A stretch of 64,000 bases of DNA from Triglochin maritima (GCA_963682175.1 OY821786.1:36015501-36079500), one strand, 5' to 3'. Positions 11,929 through 24,397 are shown, counted from the stretch's first letter. Made by a program: numbers and translations. The notes: generated from the sequence alone by a model not told the origin.

Positions 11929-12509
11929 GTTATTTTTTAAAAATTTATGAGTGTCTATGCACGTAGATGGTTGCAATGCGATTGATCGTTACACCAATAT
12001 TATAAAGTGTGTGTAAGTTACTTTTTAAATTTTGAAGAAAAGAAGAAAGGTCAATAACACAAAATGAAATCTCAATTTTTTGGGTTTTCTTACTGATCTT
12101 TATTTGCAGTGCTTACAAATCAAGCATGTCCATGTCTCAGGGTGAATTACTTGTTGTGCAAAGCACAAGGATGTTACAAATTCATGAAGATTATTCCAAT
12201 CACTCCATGCACAACTCATATTTATTCGTATAATAATTATAGTTGGACACAATTACTTCAAACCACCACAAACAATTAATCACATCCTTTGGCGCCAAAC
12301 AAATAAAAGCCATAACACAAACCAAACCATATATATATATGTTCCACGTACGTACAATAGTCTGTCTCTAGATATTCACATTGAATACCACACAAGACGT
12401 ACATTATTAATTTTGACACACCAAATTAAACATTCAACTTTGCACAAGAAATCACACACAAAATTAATCAGACATGCATAAAATCAAACCATTATATATA
12501 CATATATAC

Positions 12510-12710
12510 AAGAATTCTCTAGTGAGCCCAGTGCTTAATTTTTCTAAATTAAGCCCCCACAATATTCACCACTCATTTCAAATTGTAAGGTAGATTAAGA
12601 AAAAAACGGTTGTGCTAATGAATGATGAGATTAAATGTAAATAAGATCCAATGGTGAGATTGTAGGGGCTTAAACTAAATTTGATGAGCCCTGGGCTCAC
12701 TAGAGCTTCC
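12510..12710. mobile_element. MITE, family shared with 36485-36680
   Basis: About 200 bp with inverted ends CTCTAGTGAGCCCAGTGCTT and, on the other strand, CTCTAGTGAGCCCAGGGCTC. A second copy lies at 36485-36680 with the same ends and interior blocks (CACATTTAAAATTGTAAGGTA-like). Here the right end abuts the last codons of the G3P transporter-like gene and supplies its stop codon. Confidence 0.7.
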
Positions 12711-14677
12711 AATTTGGATGTGATTTGGACATCATCTTCTCCTTAACCTCTGCAATGACAAGCTTGGTGAGAAGAAGGTCGGCTAAGAAAGCCACCCCCA
12801 TAAGCATTGTGAAAACATTGTCCCATCCGGCATTGCCGGAGGAGATGTATCCGGTGACGAGTGGACCGATAGCCGCCCCAACCGAACCCCATCGATAATC
12901 GTCGTAACCGTTGCCAAGGCCTTGGAGTTCCCATTCAATGAGCTATGTGTGCCGAGGTCGGCCGAGACGGCAGTGGTTATGAGGGCATAAGGGCCGTTCA
13001 CAAACATTCTGGCCACGAACATTAGGGTTATGTTCCAGGATAGGGAGATGTTGCCGTATATGCGGTAGAAGAAGAGGGACGGAATTGCACAGTACATGAA
13101 GCTGGCGGCTGTGATGGCTCCGGCGCGGAGGCGGTCGGAGATGTAACCCGCCAATATTCCGCCCACAACACCTCCTACGTCGAATATCGTTGATAGTGTG
13201 CCAGCGCTAGAATCCGATAAGAATATTCCCGCAATTGCTGTTTAACGATAAAATCAAATTGTAAATTAAGTCTGCTATAGTTTTATATAAAAAATAAAAT
13301 AAAATTATAATACCAGTATGGGTGATGTAGAATGGCAACCAATAGAGAAAAGTGTAAGCCACCAATTTGGAGAAGAAAAGGCACATTGCAAATGATGCAA
13401 CTCCAGGGATCTTCCAAGCCTGAACAAACCCTACAGCCTTCTCCTCCTCAACATCCTTATTCAAATTCCCCTCCAACAATTTCTCTTTATAAACCTCCAA
13501 ATTCTTCTTCTTCATATCTTCCTCCTCCTCCTCGACTCCCATTGCCTCTGGTGTAAGAGGCAAGAAGAGAAAGACTAAAACTCCGACGACAACAATCACA
13601 ATTCCGGGCACGAGTAGGGACCAACCCCACCTGTATCGCAACAATGCGGAGGCCATGAGGGAGCCGGAGATGTTGCCTAAGGAGGTGTGAGAGTTCCACA
13701 CCCCCATGATGAGTCCTCTCTTGGTTTTGCCAAGCCAATTCCCAAGGACAGCCACCACTGATGGCCATCCGCTCGATTGTAATATTCCGGCCAACATCTG
13801 AATGATTAGATAGTAGTAGAAGTTGTGAATGTTGAGCCAATAGCCTAGCCCGAATAAGGCGGTGAACATGCCGGTACCGATCATGCCTATTGAAAGGAAA
13901 ATTCGTAGGTCTAGACGGTCCCCAAGGTGGCCTGCAACTCAAACTGATTGTTTTAATTCGGGCTTGTGATTCGATTTGGTTCAGTAAAATATATTGATGA
14001 AGCACAACAAACTAGTTTAACTACATTGAGTTTATATATGTACACTCTCTTCTTAACTACTACGATGTTGTGTTAATTAAAGAGAACTGTTCCATTAATA
14101 TAGCATTCAGATTTTGAATTTGTACCAACAAAGCCATCGAAACTTCAAGTCTAGTGAACATTTGTTCCATTTTTCCTCTATTGTCTTTAGAAACCTAACA
14201 AACAATATTAATTGTTTGTCGAACATATATATATATGCCGTTTTATATTTCTTCGTTCGCACATCAATCATATTTGCTTCTCAAACTAGTATTGAAGCAT
14301 GCCGTCGTCCCGTGTCGCAATATAGTGGCAGTGAGCATTGTTTTACAAATATTAATATTTGGGTCATATATATTTCTTGCAATTTGTTTAAACTAAAAGG
14401 TTTAAGCCTATATATTTGTGCATCCTATGCTTAAAGGTTTAGATTTTATCTACAAATTAAATAACATATACTTACCAGCGAAGTACATTCCCATAGCATA
14501 CATCGACAGAAATGCAACGTCGAGGTCTCCGAGCATTTGTTGGCCGGTTGGCCCATTGAAAGGAGCCCAACCGGTCTCCGTGGCGGCGGATCGACCCCTA
14601 AAGAAGGACAATTTGGGGGACTTGGGGTCTAAGGCTCCCTTCACAATGCTTGTTGTTTTCCTTGTGATGTGGAAACT

Positions 14678-15731
14678 TGTAACATCCTCGAAAGCGGAAG
14701 AATTTTAAATTTTTAATAAACACAACACGATGATATTACCAAAGAAAAAGAACAACTGGTGCACCAACATATATACAATATATATCTGAGAGTTTTACAA
14801 AAGTGTGATTACAACAAAAGATAAGGAAAATATACAGGTAATCACTTGGACCTCAAAACAAGGAAAACATGATCTGGCCCCGAAAGCACTCCGCCTCAGT
14901 CACCACCTCCTAAACGCCGCTCACGACCTGACATAAAACATGAATATGCCTGAGTTTCCCATGAGGAAACCCTGTATGCCAAACTTCTAACACAATAAAT
15001 GAACTAGACATCTAAAACATGTATGATATGAAATGCAATAAACAATCAACGTCTCACTGGGCCCCCGGGAACTCTCTCCCTACCACAGTAGACACCAAAC
15101 AGTGGCGGGTCTCGTTGGTCCTCTAGCCCAACCCTCACACGTGCCCCAAGCACCACAGCCGGAAACACCCTCGGCTACAACACACGTGCCCCAGGCACCA
15201 CAACCGGAAACATCCTCGGCCAACACGCTGGATCACTCTCAGGTCGGTATCGTCTGTACCGCTGCTATCTTGAGCTGCTTCAGAAGACCACTCTCAGGCC
15301 GTCACCGTCACCCCTCTAGGGCCGGAGATCCGTTGCCATCTTGAGCTGGCCCCACACGCGAACCACCCTCAGGCCGGCACCGGTCACCCCTCTAGGGCCG
15401 GAGATCCGTTGCCTTCTTGGGCTGACCCGACAACACTCATGAACCACTCTTAGGCCGGCACTGGTCACCCCTTTAGGCCCGGAGATCCGTTTCCATCTCG
15501 AGCTGGCTTCACAACACAAAAACACTCAAAAACCGTACCAAACGGTAGAACAAAACCTCCCAACCGGTCGACCGAATCCTCTCCATAGGACTGGCCCAAC
15601 CAACAAAATTGTCAACCGGTCGAACGGCAAAGGGGTCCCGTTCGACCGAATTCGACCAGTAAAAACTCAATCCACAATAAAAAGCACCTAAAAAGCAATT
15701 AACCAAGTTAATTAAGGTTTAAAATATTACA
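14678..15731 (-). repeat. 3' LTR of the chromovirus
   Basis: The 1054-bp LTR is directly repeated at 20338-21654. It contains about four imperfect tandem units of about 75 bp (15232-15510), each with CAGGCCGGCACCGGTCACCC and GGCCGGAGATCCGTTGCC, followed by a block with CCGGTCGACCG and CGTTCGACCG words. Confidence 0.9.
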
Positions 15732-15765
15732 ATCCACCATCCTTAAAAGGATTTCGTCCACAAAA

Positions 15766-16662
15766 TTAGGACTGAAACTCACCAAACAAATCCGGGAACT
15801 CCTTCCGGACCTCTTCCTCAACTTCCCAAGTAGCCTCTCGCTCACTATGGTGCTGCCACCTGACCTTCACCATCTGAATGGTCCTTCTCCTGAGCTGGTG
15901 GTCCATCCGATCCACGATCTCCACAGGTCTCTCCTCGAGAGACAAATCCTGTCGGATCTCCGGAACCTCTAACTGAATCACGTAAGAAGGATCCGCTACG
16001 TACTTCCTCAACATAGAAATGTGGAAGACGTTGTGAAGACCCGAAAACTGCGGTGACAATGCAATCCTGTAGGCAACCTCTCCGATCCGATCGAGAATCT
16101 CAAACGGCCCGACGTAGCTCGGACTGAGCTTCCCTTTCTTCCCGAACCTCATCACTCCTCGAGATGGTGAAATCTTCAGGAAAACATGATCGCCTAACTC
16201 AAACATCAATGCACGCCTACGCTTATCTGCGTAGCTCTTCTGCCTACCCTGTGTTGTCGCTAATCTCTGCTTGATCACATCAACTTTCTCGGCATACATC
16301 TGCACAATCTCAGGCCCGATCAACTTTCTCTCGCCTACATCGCTCCAGCACACTGGCGATCTACAAGGTCTCCCGTACAAAGCCTCATACGGTGCCATTC
16401 CGATACTTGAATGGTAACTGTTGTTGTAGGCAAACTCTATCAACGGTAGATGCTCATCCCAGTGCCCTGCCCAATCCAAGGCACATGCCCTCAACATATC
16501 CTCCAGAGTCTGGATCGTCCTCTTAGACCGCCCATCTGTCTGTGGGTGGAATGTTGTACTAAACTTCAACCGAGTCCCCAGAGCCTGCTGCAGACTTCCC
16601 CAAAATCTGGAAGTAAATATGGTGTCTCGATCATATATAATACTCACTGGCACACCATGCAA
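15766..16662 (-). pseudogene. Integrase core end and chromodomain of the chromovirus
   Basis: This frame continues the pol reading frame after the in-frame stop at 16663-16665. It starts [20 protein letters not shown], which contains the second catalytic Asp of the integrase core, followed by [20 protein letters not shown]. The position normally occupied by the catalytic Glu (S-E-R-T) is Lys here, so the enzyme should be inactive. The C-terminus has [20 protein letters not shown], then a chromodomain-like segment ([31 protein letters not shown]), which in chromoviruses targets integration to heterochromatin. Confidence 0.85.
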
Positions 16663-18453
16663 TCAAACTATCTCCTCTATGTACAACCTAGCCAGGTCCT
16701 CCAAGGGTAATGTGGTCCGGATCGCCAGAAAATGCGATGACTTGGTCAGTCGATCAACTATTACCCAAATCACGTCGTGAGATCTCCACGTCCTTGGCAA
16801 CCCGGTGACGAAATCCATCGTCACATGCTCCCACTTCCATTCTGGCAAATCTATCCTCTGCATCGGTCCCGCGGGTTTCTGGTGCTCAATCTTCACCTGC
16901 TGACAAACCAGACATATGTCGACAAACTCCGCTATCTCAGTCTTCATCCCCTTCCACCAGAAATTTCTCTGAAGATCTTTATACATCTTCGTGCTACCCG
17001 GGTGGATGGAATAATGGGACCTGTGTGCCTCCTCCAAGATTTCCTTCTTCAGATCTCCCCCATTTGGTACCCAGACTCGACCCCTGAACCTCAGACCTCC
17101 GTCAACTCCTATACTGAAATCTGATCCCTCTCTGGCAACCAACTGCAACAACCCAGCTAAATCTTTGTCAGTCCTCTGAGCCTGAACAATACTCGTGACT
17201 ATCTGAGGCTCCACTCTCAGTCCAGCTATCACTGCGCCCTCAGAGTCCGTGGTGAATGGCTTCCACTCTGACAATGTCTCGAGCAGCTTCCACTCCTGAA
17301 TACACAAACCAGCAGCTGAAATTTCCACCTTTCTACTCAAAGCATCCACGACTGTATTCGCCTTCCCCGGATGGTAGGAGATAGTGAAATCATAGTCCTT
17401 GATCAGCTCAAGCCACATGCGCTGCCTCATATTCAGCTCCTTCTGCGAAAACAGATACTTCAGACTCTGATGGTCCGTGAAAACCTCGAACTTCTCCCCG
17501 TACAGATAATGACGCCACGTCTTCAGTGTGTGAACCACTGCTGCCAACTCCAAATCATGAGTGGGGTAGTTCTTCTCGTGCACTTTCAACTGCCTCGAAG
17601 TATAAGTAACCACCTGACCGTGCTGCATCAGTACACAACCCAACCCCACACCAGAAGCGTCACTATAAATCACAAAACCTCCACTGCCACTGGGAAGAGT
17701 CAGAATTGGAGCAGTCGTCAACCGACTCTTCAATTCCTGAAAACTGTCCTCGCACTTCTGGGACCAAACAAACTTCACTCCCTTCTGCGTCAGTGCCGTC
17801 AATGGTGAAGCAAGCGTCGAGAAGTCCTTGATGAATCGACGATAATAACCCGTCAATCCAACAAAGCTCCTGATCTCTGTCACACTCGTCGGGACTCTCC
17901 ACTGAGTCACTGCCTCCACCTTCGCTGGATCCATTGATATCCCAGCCCCATATACTATGTGACCAAGAAAAGCGACACTGTCTAACCAGAACTCGCACTT
18001 CGAAAACTTGGCGTACAACTGACGATCTCTCAAAACGCCAAGTACGATCCGCAAGTGCTCCCTGTGTTGCTCTATGTCCGGTGAATATATCAAAATGTCG
18101 TCTACAAAGACTACCACGAATCGGTCGAGGTACTTGCTGAACGTCCTGTTCATCCGATCCATGAAAACTGCAGGCGCGTTTGTCAATCCAAACGACATCA
18201 CTAGAAACTCACAGTGACCGTATCTCGTCCTAAATGCGGTCTTCTGAATGTCTGCCTCTCTGATCCTCAACTGATGATACCCGGATCGCAGATCAATCTT
18301 CGAAAATATCTTCACTGACTGCAACTGGTCAAACAGGTCCTCAATCCTGGGTAAAGGATATTGATTCCTCACAGTAACCTTGTTCAACATCCTGTAATCG
18401 ATGCACATCCGCAATGAGCCGTCTTCTTCACAAAGAGCACCAGAGCTCCCCAA
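16663..18453 (-). pseudogene. Reverse transcriptase, RNase H and integrase N-part of the chromovirus
   Basis: Reverse transcriptase motifs are visible: [53 protein letters not shown] and the catalytic FVDDILIYS. RNase H follows ([38 protein letters not shown]). The integrase zinc region has [18 protein letters not shown] and VCQQVK, and the first catalytic Asp is in [10 protein letters not shown]. The frame is separated from the gag-protease frame by a 1- or 4-nt deletion near 18430 and ends at a TGA (16663-16665) where related elements have an Arg codon (CGA to TGA change). Confidence 0.88.
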
Positions 18454-20207
18454 GGCGAGACACTGGGGCGGATAAACCCAGTATCTAACAAATCATGCAG
18501 CTGCTTCTTCAGCTCAGCTAACTCAGCCGGTGCCATCCTACAAGGAGCCTTCGACTGTGGAGTGGTCCCAGCCACCAAATCAATACCGAACTCCAACTCC
18601 CTGTGAGGCGACAGACCAGAAACATCTGAAAATACATCACCAAACTCCTGGACAATCTTTATGTCCTCCAACGATCTCATCTCTGGGTCTGGAACGACTA
18701 AGGTAGCCACGAAAGCTCTGCAGCCCTGCTCAAGCAACTTCCGTGCCCTCCCTACTGACACCACAACCCGACCACCTTTGTCCTTCTTTCCCCTGATCAA
18801 CAAATCAGGTAGCCCCTTCCTCGGGATCAGAATCTTCTTCTCCCGGCACAAAACCCGAACATCATACTGGGATAGCCAAACCATCCCCAGTATAACATCG
18901 AAATCCTCCATCGGCAACAAGATCAGGTCAGCAGGAAACTCCTGATCTTCCGAAACAATCGTGGCGTCGGGGAGGAAGCTCCCCACAATGCCCACCAGAC
19001 TCAAGGGTGTCCTGACTTCCAACGTGACAGTCAACATCGCAGGGGTATGACCCAACACACTCGCAAATCTCTCAGAAATGAACCAATACGTGGCCCCACA
19101 ATCGAACAACACTCTAGCTGCCAAACCAACAATAAAAAACGTACCTTCCACCACAGTGCTGGCGTCCTTCGCCTCCTCTGCCTGAATGGTGAATACCCGT
19201 CTGGTCCTCTGTCCCTGCTGAGGTGGTGCAAAAGGACGACGACCTCCGTCTCTACCCGCTACCGGAGGTCTCACTCGAGTACTGGACTCGCCTGTTCCGC
19301 TCCTGCAGTCTCTGGCATAATGGCCTGGCTGGCCACAACTGAAACAGACTCCAGGACGGCTCCCGCACTCTCGACCTGGGTGGACTCTGTCACACTTCCT
19401 GCATGGCTCAGGCTGGCGTGCACTGCTCCCCTCTATCAGGGGCCTCTTGCCCGAATTTCTGCCAGTGGAACTCCCGGACGTCCACTGCTCTTCCCCTGAG
19501 GCCTCCTGGACTCTGCATAATTTTCCTGATAGTCCTGGTCTATGAGAGTCGCGAACTTCACAACATCTGCTAAGGTCTAAGGCATGCTGTAAGTCACGCG
19601 GGTACGAAGCTGCTTCCGAAGCCCCCGAATAAACTTCCTCGCCCTCTGAATCGGGGTCACACAACTCCGGACAATAACGCTCCAAAGCATTGAACTTCCG
19701 TACGTAGTCTGCCAGTGTCATCTCCCCCTGCTCGAGGCTCATGAATTCCTCTCTCTTCCCGTCCCTGACATGCTCTGGGAAGTACTGCTCATTGAATTCC
19801 CCGAGGAACTCATCCCAACTGATATCAGTCCTGCCCGGAAACACCACTGCAGCTGTGGTCCTCCAGCAGTTGGACGCCTCACCGCCCAACACATACGTGG
19901 CCAACCCCACCATCCTCTCCGGTGGACTCCCAATCGCCTGGAAGATCTCCTGGATCTTAAAGACCCAGTCCTCGACAGCCTCAGAATCTCCTCTGCCATC
20001 AAATGCAGGCGGGTGTTGGCGCATAAACCGGTCGTGCACCACCCCTACCCCTGCCGTCTCCTCTCGGCCAGACTGACGCTCTAGTAGAACGCCCAGCCTC
20101 TGCACAGTGTCGTAGAGCATCCGACGCTCCTCAGCCCAATCCGTGGCTCCAGTCTCCTCATTGGTACTCTGGCCACGTGGGGGAAGTCTCACGCGTCTCG
20201 GAGGCAT
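18384..20207 (-). pseudogene. Gag and protease of the chromovirus
   Basis: It starts MPPRRVRLPPRG. The gag core contains FDGRGDSEAVEDWVFKIQEI, FNEQYFPEHVRDGKREEFMS and LADYVRKFNALERYCPEL. From about 19640 to 19430 the protein sequence is nonsense in this frame while a neighbouring frame keeps family-like residues, so a pair of compensating indels is present; that other frame also has stops. The CCHC knuckle CFSCGQPGHYARDC and the aspartic protease site LFDCGATYWFIS (normally D-S-G-A) are recognisable. The frame breaks again at the start of the reverse transcriptase. Confidence 0.85.
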
Positions 20208-20337
20208 CTACACACAAAACATCAGAACAGAGCATCAAATGATTATGCATGCATGCTCTACAATGCAGCTATCTAAAAGACATCTAAGGTGACTTCTTTG
20301 GACAAGTACGTCGGAACTGACAACTCTGAGAGCAATT

Positions 20338-21654
20338 TGTAACATCCTCGAAAGCGGAAGAATTTTAAATTTTTAATAAACACAACACGAGGATATTACC
20401 GAAGAAAAATGACAACTGGGCACCAACATATATAGAATATATATCTGAGAGTTTTACAAAAGTGTGATTACAACAAAAGATAAGGAAAATATATAGGTAA
20501 TCACTCAGACCTCAAAACAAGGAAAACATGATCTGGCCCTGAAAGCACTCCGCCTCAGTCACCACCTCCTAAACGCCGCTCACGACCTGACATAAAACAT
20601 GAATATGCCTGAGTTTCCCCTGAGGAAACCCCGTATGTCAAACTTCTAACATAATAAATAAATTAGACATCTAAAGCATGTATGATATGAAATGCAATAA
20701 ACAATCAACGTCTCATTGGGCCCCCGGGAACTCTCTCCCTACCACAGTAGACACCAAACAGTGACGGGTCTCGCGGGTCCTCTAGCCCAACCCTCACACG
20801 TGCCCCAGGCACCACAGCCGGAAACACCCTCGGCTACAACACACGTGCCCCAGGTAGGGGTGAGCTTCGGTCCAGGACCGGACCGGACCGAAACCCGAAT
20901 TTTCGGGAAGTCCGGACCGAAGACCGGACCGAATAGGTTCGGTCCGGTCCGGTCCGGGTCGGTCCAAAACCCGAATTTTCCTCTTAAATTTTCGGTCCGG
21001 TCCGGACCGAAGACCGAATTTCCAAAATTTTGTGGACCGAAGACCGGACCGAAAAAATTCGATTCGGTTCGGTCCGGGTGCCCGGACCGGACCGAAGTTT
21101 GCTCACCCCTAGCCCAGGCATCACAGCCGGAAACATCCTCGGGCAACACGCTGGATCACTCTCAGGTCGGTATTGTCTGTACCGCTGTCATCTTGAGCTG
21201 CTCCAGAAGACCACTCTCAGGCCGGCACCGTCACCCCTCTAGGGCCGGAGATCCGTTGCCATCTTGAGCTGACCCCACACGCGAACCACCCTCAGGCCGG
21301 CACCGGTCACCCCTCTAGGGCAGGAGATCCGTTGCCTTCTTGGGCTGGCCCGACAACACTCATGAACCACTCTCAGGCCGGCACTGGTCACCCCTTTAGG
21401 GCCGGAGATCCGTTGCCATCTCGAGCTCGCTTCACAACACAAAAACACTCAAAAACCGTACCAAACGGTCGAACAAAACCTCACAACCAGTCGACCGAAT
21501 CCTCTCCATAGGACTGACCCAACCAACAAAATTGTCAACCGGTCGAAGGGCAAAGGGGTCCCGTTCGACCGAATTCGACCAGTAAAAACTCAATCCACAA
21601 TAAAAAGCACCTAAAAAGCAATTAACCAAGTTAATTAAGGTTTAGGATATTACA
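20338..21654 (-). repeat. 5' LTR of the chromovirus with nested MITE
   Basis: Without the 257-bp MITE at 20855-21111 and its duplicated bases, this LTR is 1053 bp, one base off the other LTR. The same 75-bp tandem units and GTCGACCG block are present. Confidence 0.9.
20855..21111. mobile_element. hAT-type MITE of the TAGGGGTG class inside the 5' LTR
   Basis: The ends are TAGGGGTGAGCTTCGGTCC and, inverted, TAGGGGTGAGCAAACTTCGG. The interior is made of GGTCCGGACCG-like microrepeats in both orientations. Flanks are GCCCCAGG (20847-20854) and GCCCAGG (21112-21118), an 8-bp duplication with one base lost. The uninterrupted sequence is present in the other LTR, so this is the empty site. Confidence 0.85.
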
Positions 21655-21815
21655 AAACTAGCATAGGATGCAAAGGTTAGAACAAGTGCCAGGATTTGGT
21701 ACGTCACGAATCGGATTCGGGACTTGGTTATCGATTCGGTGAACCGGATTCCGGGAGGCTTGCTTGTTTTCCTTTCGGTTGCGACTCGCTCTTCGGTTGG
21801 GGTTGAGGAACCCAT

Positions 21816-22392
21816 GATTAATATATATAGTTGGAGTGGAAGTGTCTGTGGATCAAGTGAAATATATAGATTTGTTAGTATATATTCATGGTTTCGATTA
21901 AGGGTCTGTTTGGAATCACGTTTGACGTATAACAATTTCTAAAATCAAGCGAACTCAAGTGCGTCTAGTTTTATAAACATTCTCAGCTTAACTATACGTT
22001 GATTTTCGAAATTTCGTTCCTATTTTGAGAATGAAATTGAGTTTAAATCAAATATTTAATTTGGAGCTAAGGTATTAAAGTTGTTTGGAATTGTAGATTC
22101 TATTAATTGCAATTTATGATACCTAATATCGAATATAAATTTATGGTACCAATAACTCACAATGCCACCAGCATCCCTCAGTATTGTGTGATATATCTTA
22201 GAGACTCTTCAATTCGACAAAATCTTTCAGCCATTTCCTCCTATAATAAACCATATTTGAAGTTGAATTGAAGCTTCCACTGTTGGTCTCATATAGGTGG
22301 ATTACAGTTTAGTATGAATAACGATAATTAAATTATTTAGAAAACAGATTGATAAACGGAATGACACGTAAAATGTGTATTGATGCACATCT
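21816..22392. other. Upstream region of the G3PP-like gene
   Basis: A TATATATA stretch lies just upstream of the start codon at 21815. I see no other gene or element. Confidence 0.4.
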
Positions 22393-24397
22393 TGTTGGAT
22401 TTCGTGCCCTATAGTATGTATATATTTTCGAAATTTTATAAACATATAGGATCGAAACATTCATATTTTCTTCGATTTTCATATAGACATGCATTTGTTT
22501 GTCCTAATTATTTAACATGCATTAGAACAAACGAACAATTGCAAGGAGGATCATACTTAGAGGTTCTCTAAAACCTCTTGAAGATTCGGAGTCGCGTTGC
22601 CGGTCGAATCGCCCGGTGGATTGCCTCTGAGTAATCACCAAACTCTAAACAAGATTGGAGAGAGAAGAGTTAGCTTCTCAATCTCCAATAGGGTTTAGAA
22701 TTCAATTACTAACCCCTCTTTAGTTCCCTTGAGAAGATGATCTCTGAAAACTAAAACTAATCTTAAGAATTAAGAGAATTTCGTGGAGAATTATGGAGAG
22801 AGATTTTGCATGAGAAAATAATGAATTAATTGATAAGGTAATGAGATAAACTTGTATTTATAAGTTCTCTCCAAATTACATATTCATGTGCAACCTCTTG
22901 CCCATGATTTCATGCAAACTTCCATCTAACCATCCATTATTTGCTAACAAATAATCTTAGCCACGAATTAAATCAATTATGGACTAATTCCATGCATGAT
23001 CTAATTAATTCTTAAATTAATTATGCAGAAACCGTCTGGACCGGTCGACCGTTTAGACCAAGTTTCGGTCGACCGTTAATCACTCGGTCGACTGTTTGTA
23101 ACAGTAGAATATTTCATCGCAATGTTCGGTCGACCGACCAATAGATTCGGTCGACCGTTCCGAACAAACGAAATTCCTTGTTATCGGTCGAGACGTGTCC
23201 GGTCGACCGTGCAGCCTTCGGTCGACCGTTTGCACTGTCCTGCAGTTTTGTCAAATTTTGGTTTAACTCCTACAAAATTTGACATTTCGGGATTAGTAGT
23301 AAATTCACAACTTATGTAACATATTATCCTATGTAATGATAAATCATTACATCCCATAATATTTACATCACATATGAAATTAATTTAGATTCTAATTATG
23401 TTATTAATCACAACATAATTTTGATTTTGCTTGTTCACCACATGTGTCATATTTTCTACATGAAACCTGACACACCTTATGAACTCAAAATCCTTATTTC
23501 TTGTTTCCCAGTTTTGTGGTGTGACATATGGGAGGATCTAAACTAAGTTGATAGTGATATTAAGAGCTTAATATCACAAGCTATAAGCGGTATCTAGCTA
23601 CACATTATAGCTTCCAATTAGTTAGATGTCTTAATTCCACTCGAACCAAAACCCGACCCATTTAGTGATGGAGTGCATCACTTGTGTCCGTCCCTTGCCT
23701 CGTGATATTAAGAATACATACAAAGTAGTATTGTGTCATCTTTGTATTAGTATTCATTTCTTGATCTCTTTAAGCTAGTTATAAATATGTGACTTAACTT
23801 AAATCACATTGTGCACATTATAACTTTGCTTTATCAAGGGGCCCATTAATATCATTACTCAATTAAGAGGGGCAATGATAATCTTTTGACTAATTATCTT
23901 CTCCAACAAAAGTCATACTTAACCAACCAATGTCTTTACACTACACTTATCGATAGCTCAAGACAGTAGCATAATCAAGTATTTCTTAAGTGATCGGATA
24001 TAAGTCTCATATCAAATGATCAAAAACACAGTAAAATATTAATGACACAGAAACACATTTCTATAATATTTTACTTATTAGGTCTATTTAGTATACAAAA
24101 GTAATATTTTCCTCTTTTGCGTACCCGTGTTGTCACTCACTTGTAGAGCTACAATGATCTATGACCAACACGATAATCTTAACTTGGTAATAAATGTCTC
24201 ATGTTTATTACCATGATTGCGAATATCTTTTGTTTTATACAAACCAATATCTTTTAGAGCTCTACGGTTAATGTCCAAGAGTCTCTTCCTTAACACTTCT
24301 AAAATACGAATAACATAAACAAGGAACAAAATGATTTCTCATTCAATTCATAATAATTGGCATTTAAAAATAAAACTTTTAGATCACATTCCCTTCA
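22393..24397. mobile_element. Candidate solo LTR (copia-like)
   Basis: It starts TGTTGGATTTCGTGCCC, ends CATTCCCTTCA and is flanked by CATCT on both sides (22388-22392 and 24398-24402), as expected for a TG...CA LTR with a 5-bp duplication. The opening words and a segment with CCGTGTTGTCACTCACTTG and GTAGAGCTACAATGATC resemble copia-type plant LTRs I remember. No coding sequence is present. The right boundary was chosen by looking for the duplication, so it is less certain than the left. Confidence 0.45.
23043..23227. repeat. Array of CGGTCGACCG palindromes
   Basis: Exact GGTCGACC cores occur at 23043, 23077, 23128, 23149, 23201 and 23220, with further near-copies between them, separated by 14-50 bp of unrelated sequence. 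The same palindrome recurs in other elements of the window. Confidence 0.85.

Larger units (their letters stand above)
14678..21654 (-). mobile_element. Ty3/gypsy LTR retrotransposon (chromovirus) inserted in G3PP-like exon 1
   Basis: The element is 6977 bp, begins TGTAACATCC and ends GATATTACA, and is flanked by the 5-bp duplication AAACT (14673-14677 and 21655-21659). LTRs are 14678-15731 and 20338-21654; the second is longer only because of a nested MITE. Genes lie on minus in the order gag, protease, reverse transcriptase, RNase H, integrase, chromodomain, which fits a Tekay/Del-like chromovirus. A purine tract AAGGATGGTGGAT precedes the 3' LTR (15732-15744). The primer-binding site next to the 5' LTR is not a clean match to tRNA-Met. 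By eye the LTRs differ at roughly 4 percent of sites, and the coding region has several disabling changes. Confidence 0.92.
12700..21815 (-). pseudogene. Glycerol-3-phosphate transporter-like MFS gene, disrupted
   Basis: Minus-strand gene with three exons. Exon 1 starts at the ATG at 21815 (MGSSTPTEERVATERKTSKP) and runs to 21655, is interrupted by the retrotransposon 14678-21654, and resumes at 14677 to the donor at 14475. Exon 2 is 13314-13931 and exon 3 is 12700-13237. The product would be an SLC37/G3PP-type major facilitator: the RKTTSIVKGALDP motif, GDLDVAFLSMYAMGMYFAG, DRLDLRIFLSIGM, WPSVVAVLGNWLGKTKRGLI and a long acidic central loop are typical. Removing the insert and restoring a missing 4 nt gives a length of 505 codons plus stop, the usual family size. 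Lesions: the 7 kb insertion, a 4-nt deletion near 12887-12892 (after TVTTIIDG), and a stop codon supplied by the neighbouring MITE. Splice sites are still intact, so the damage is not ancient. Confidence 0.85.

Noticed and set aside
20716..21267. Open frame of 183 codons on plus
   Set aside because: It lies across the LTR and the nested MITE; its repeated residues come from GGTCCGGACC microrepeats.
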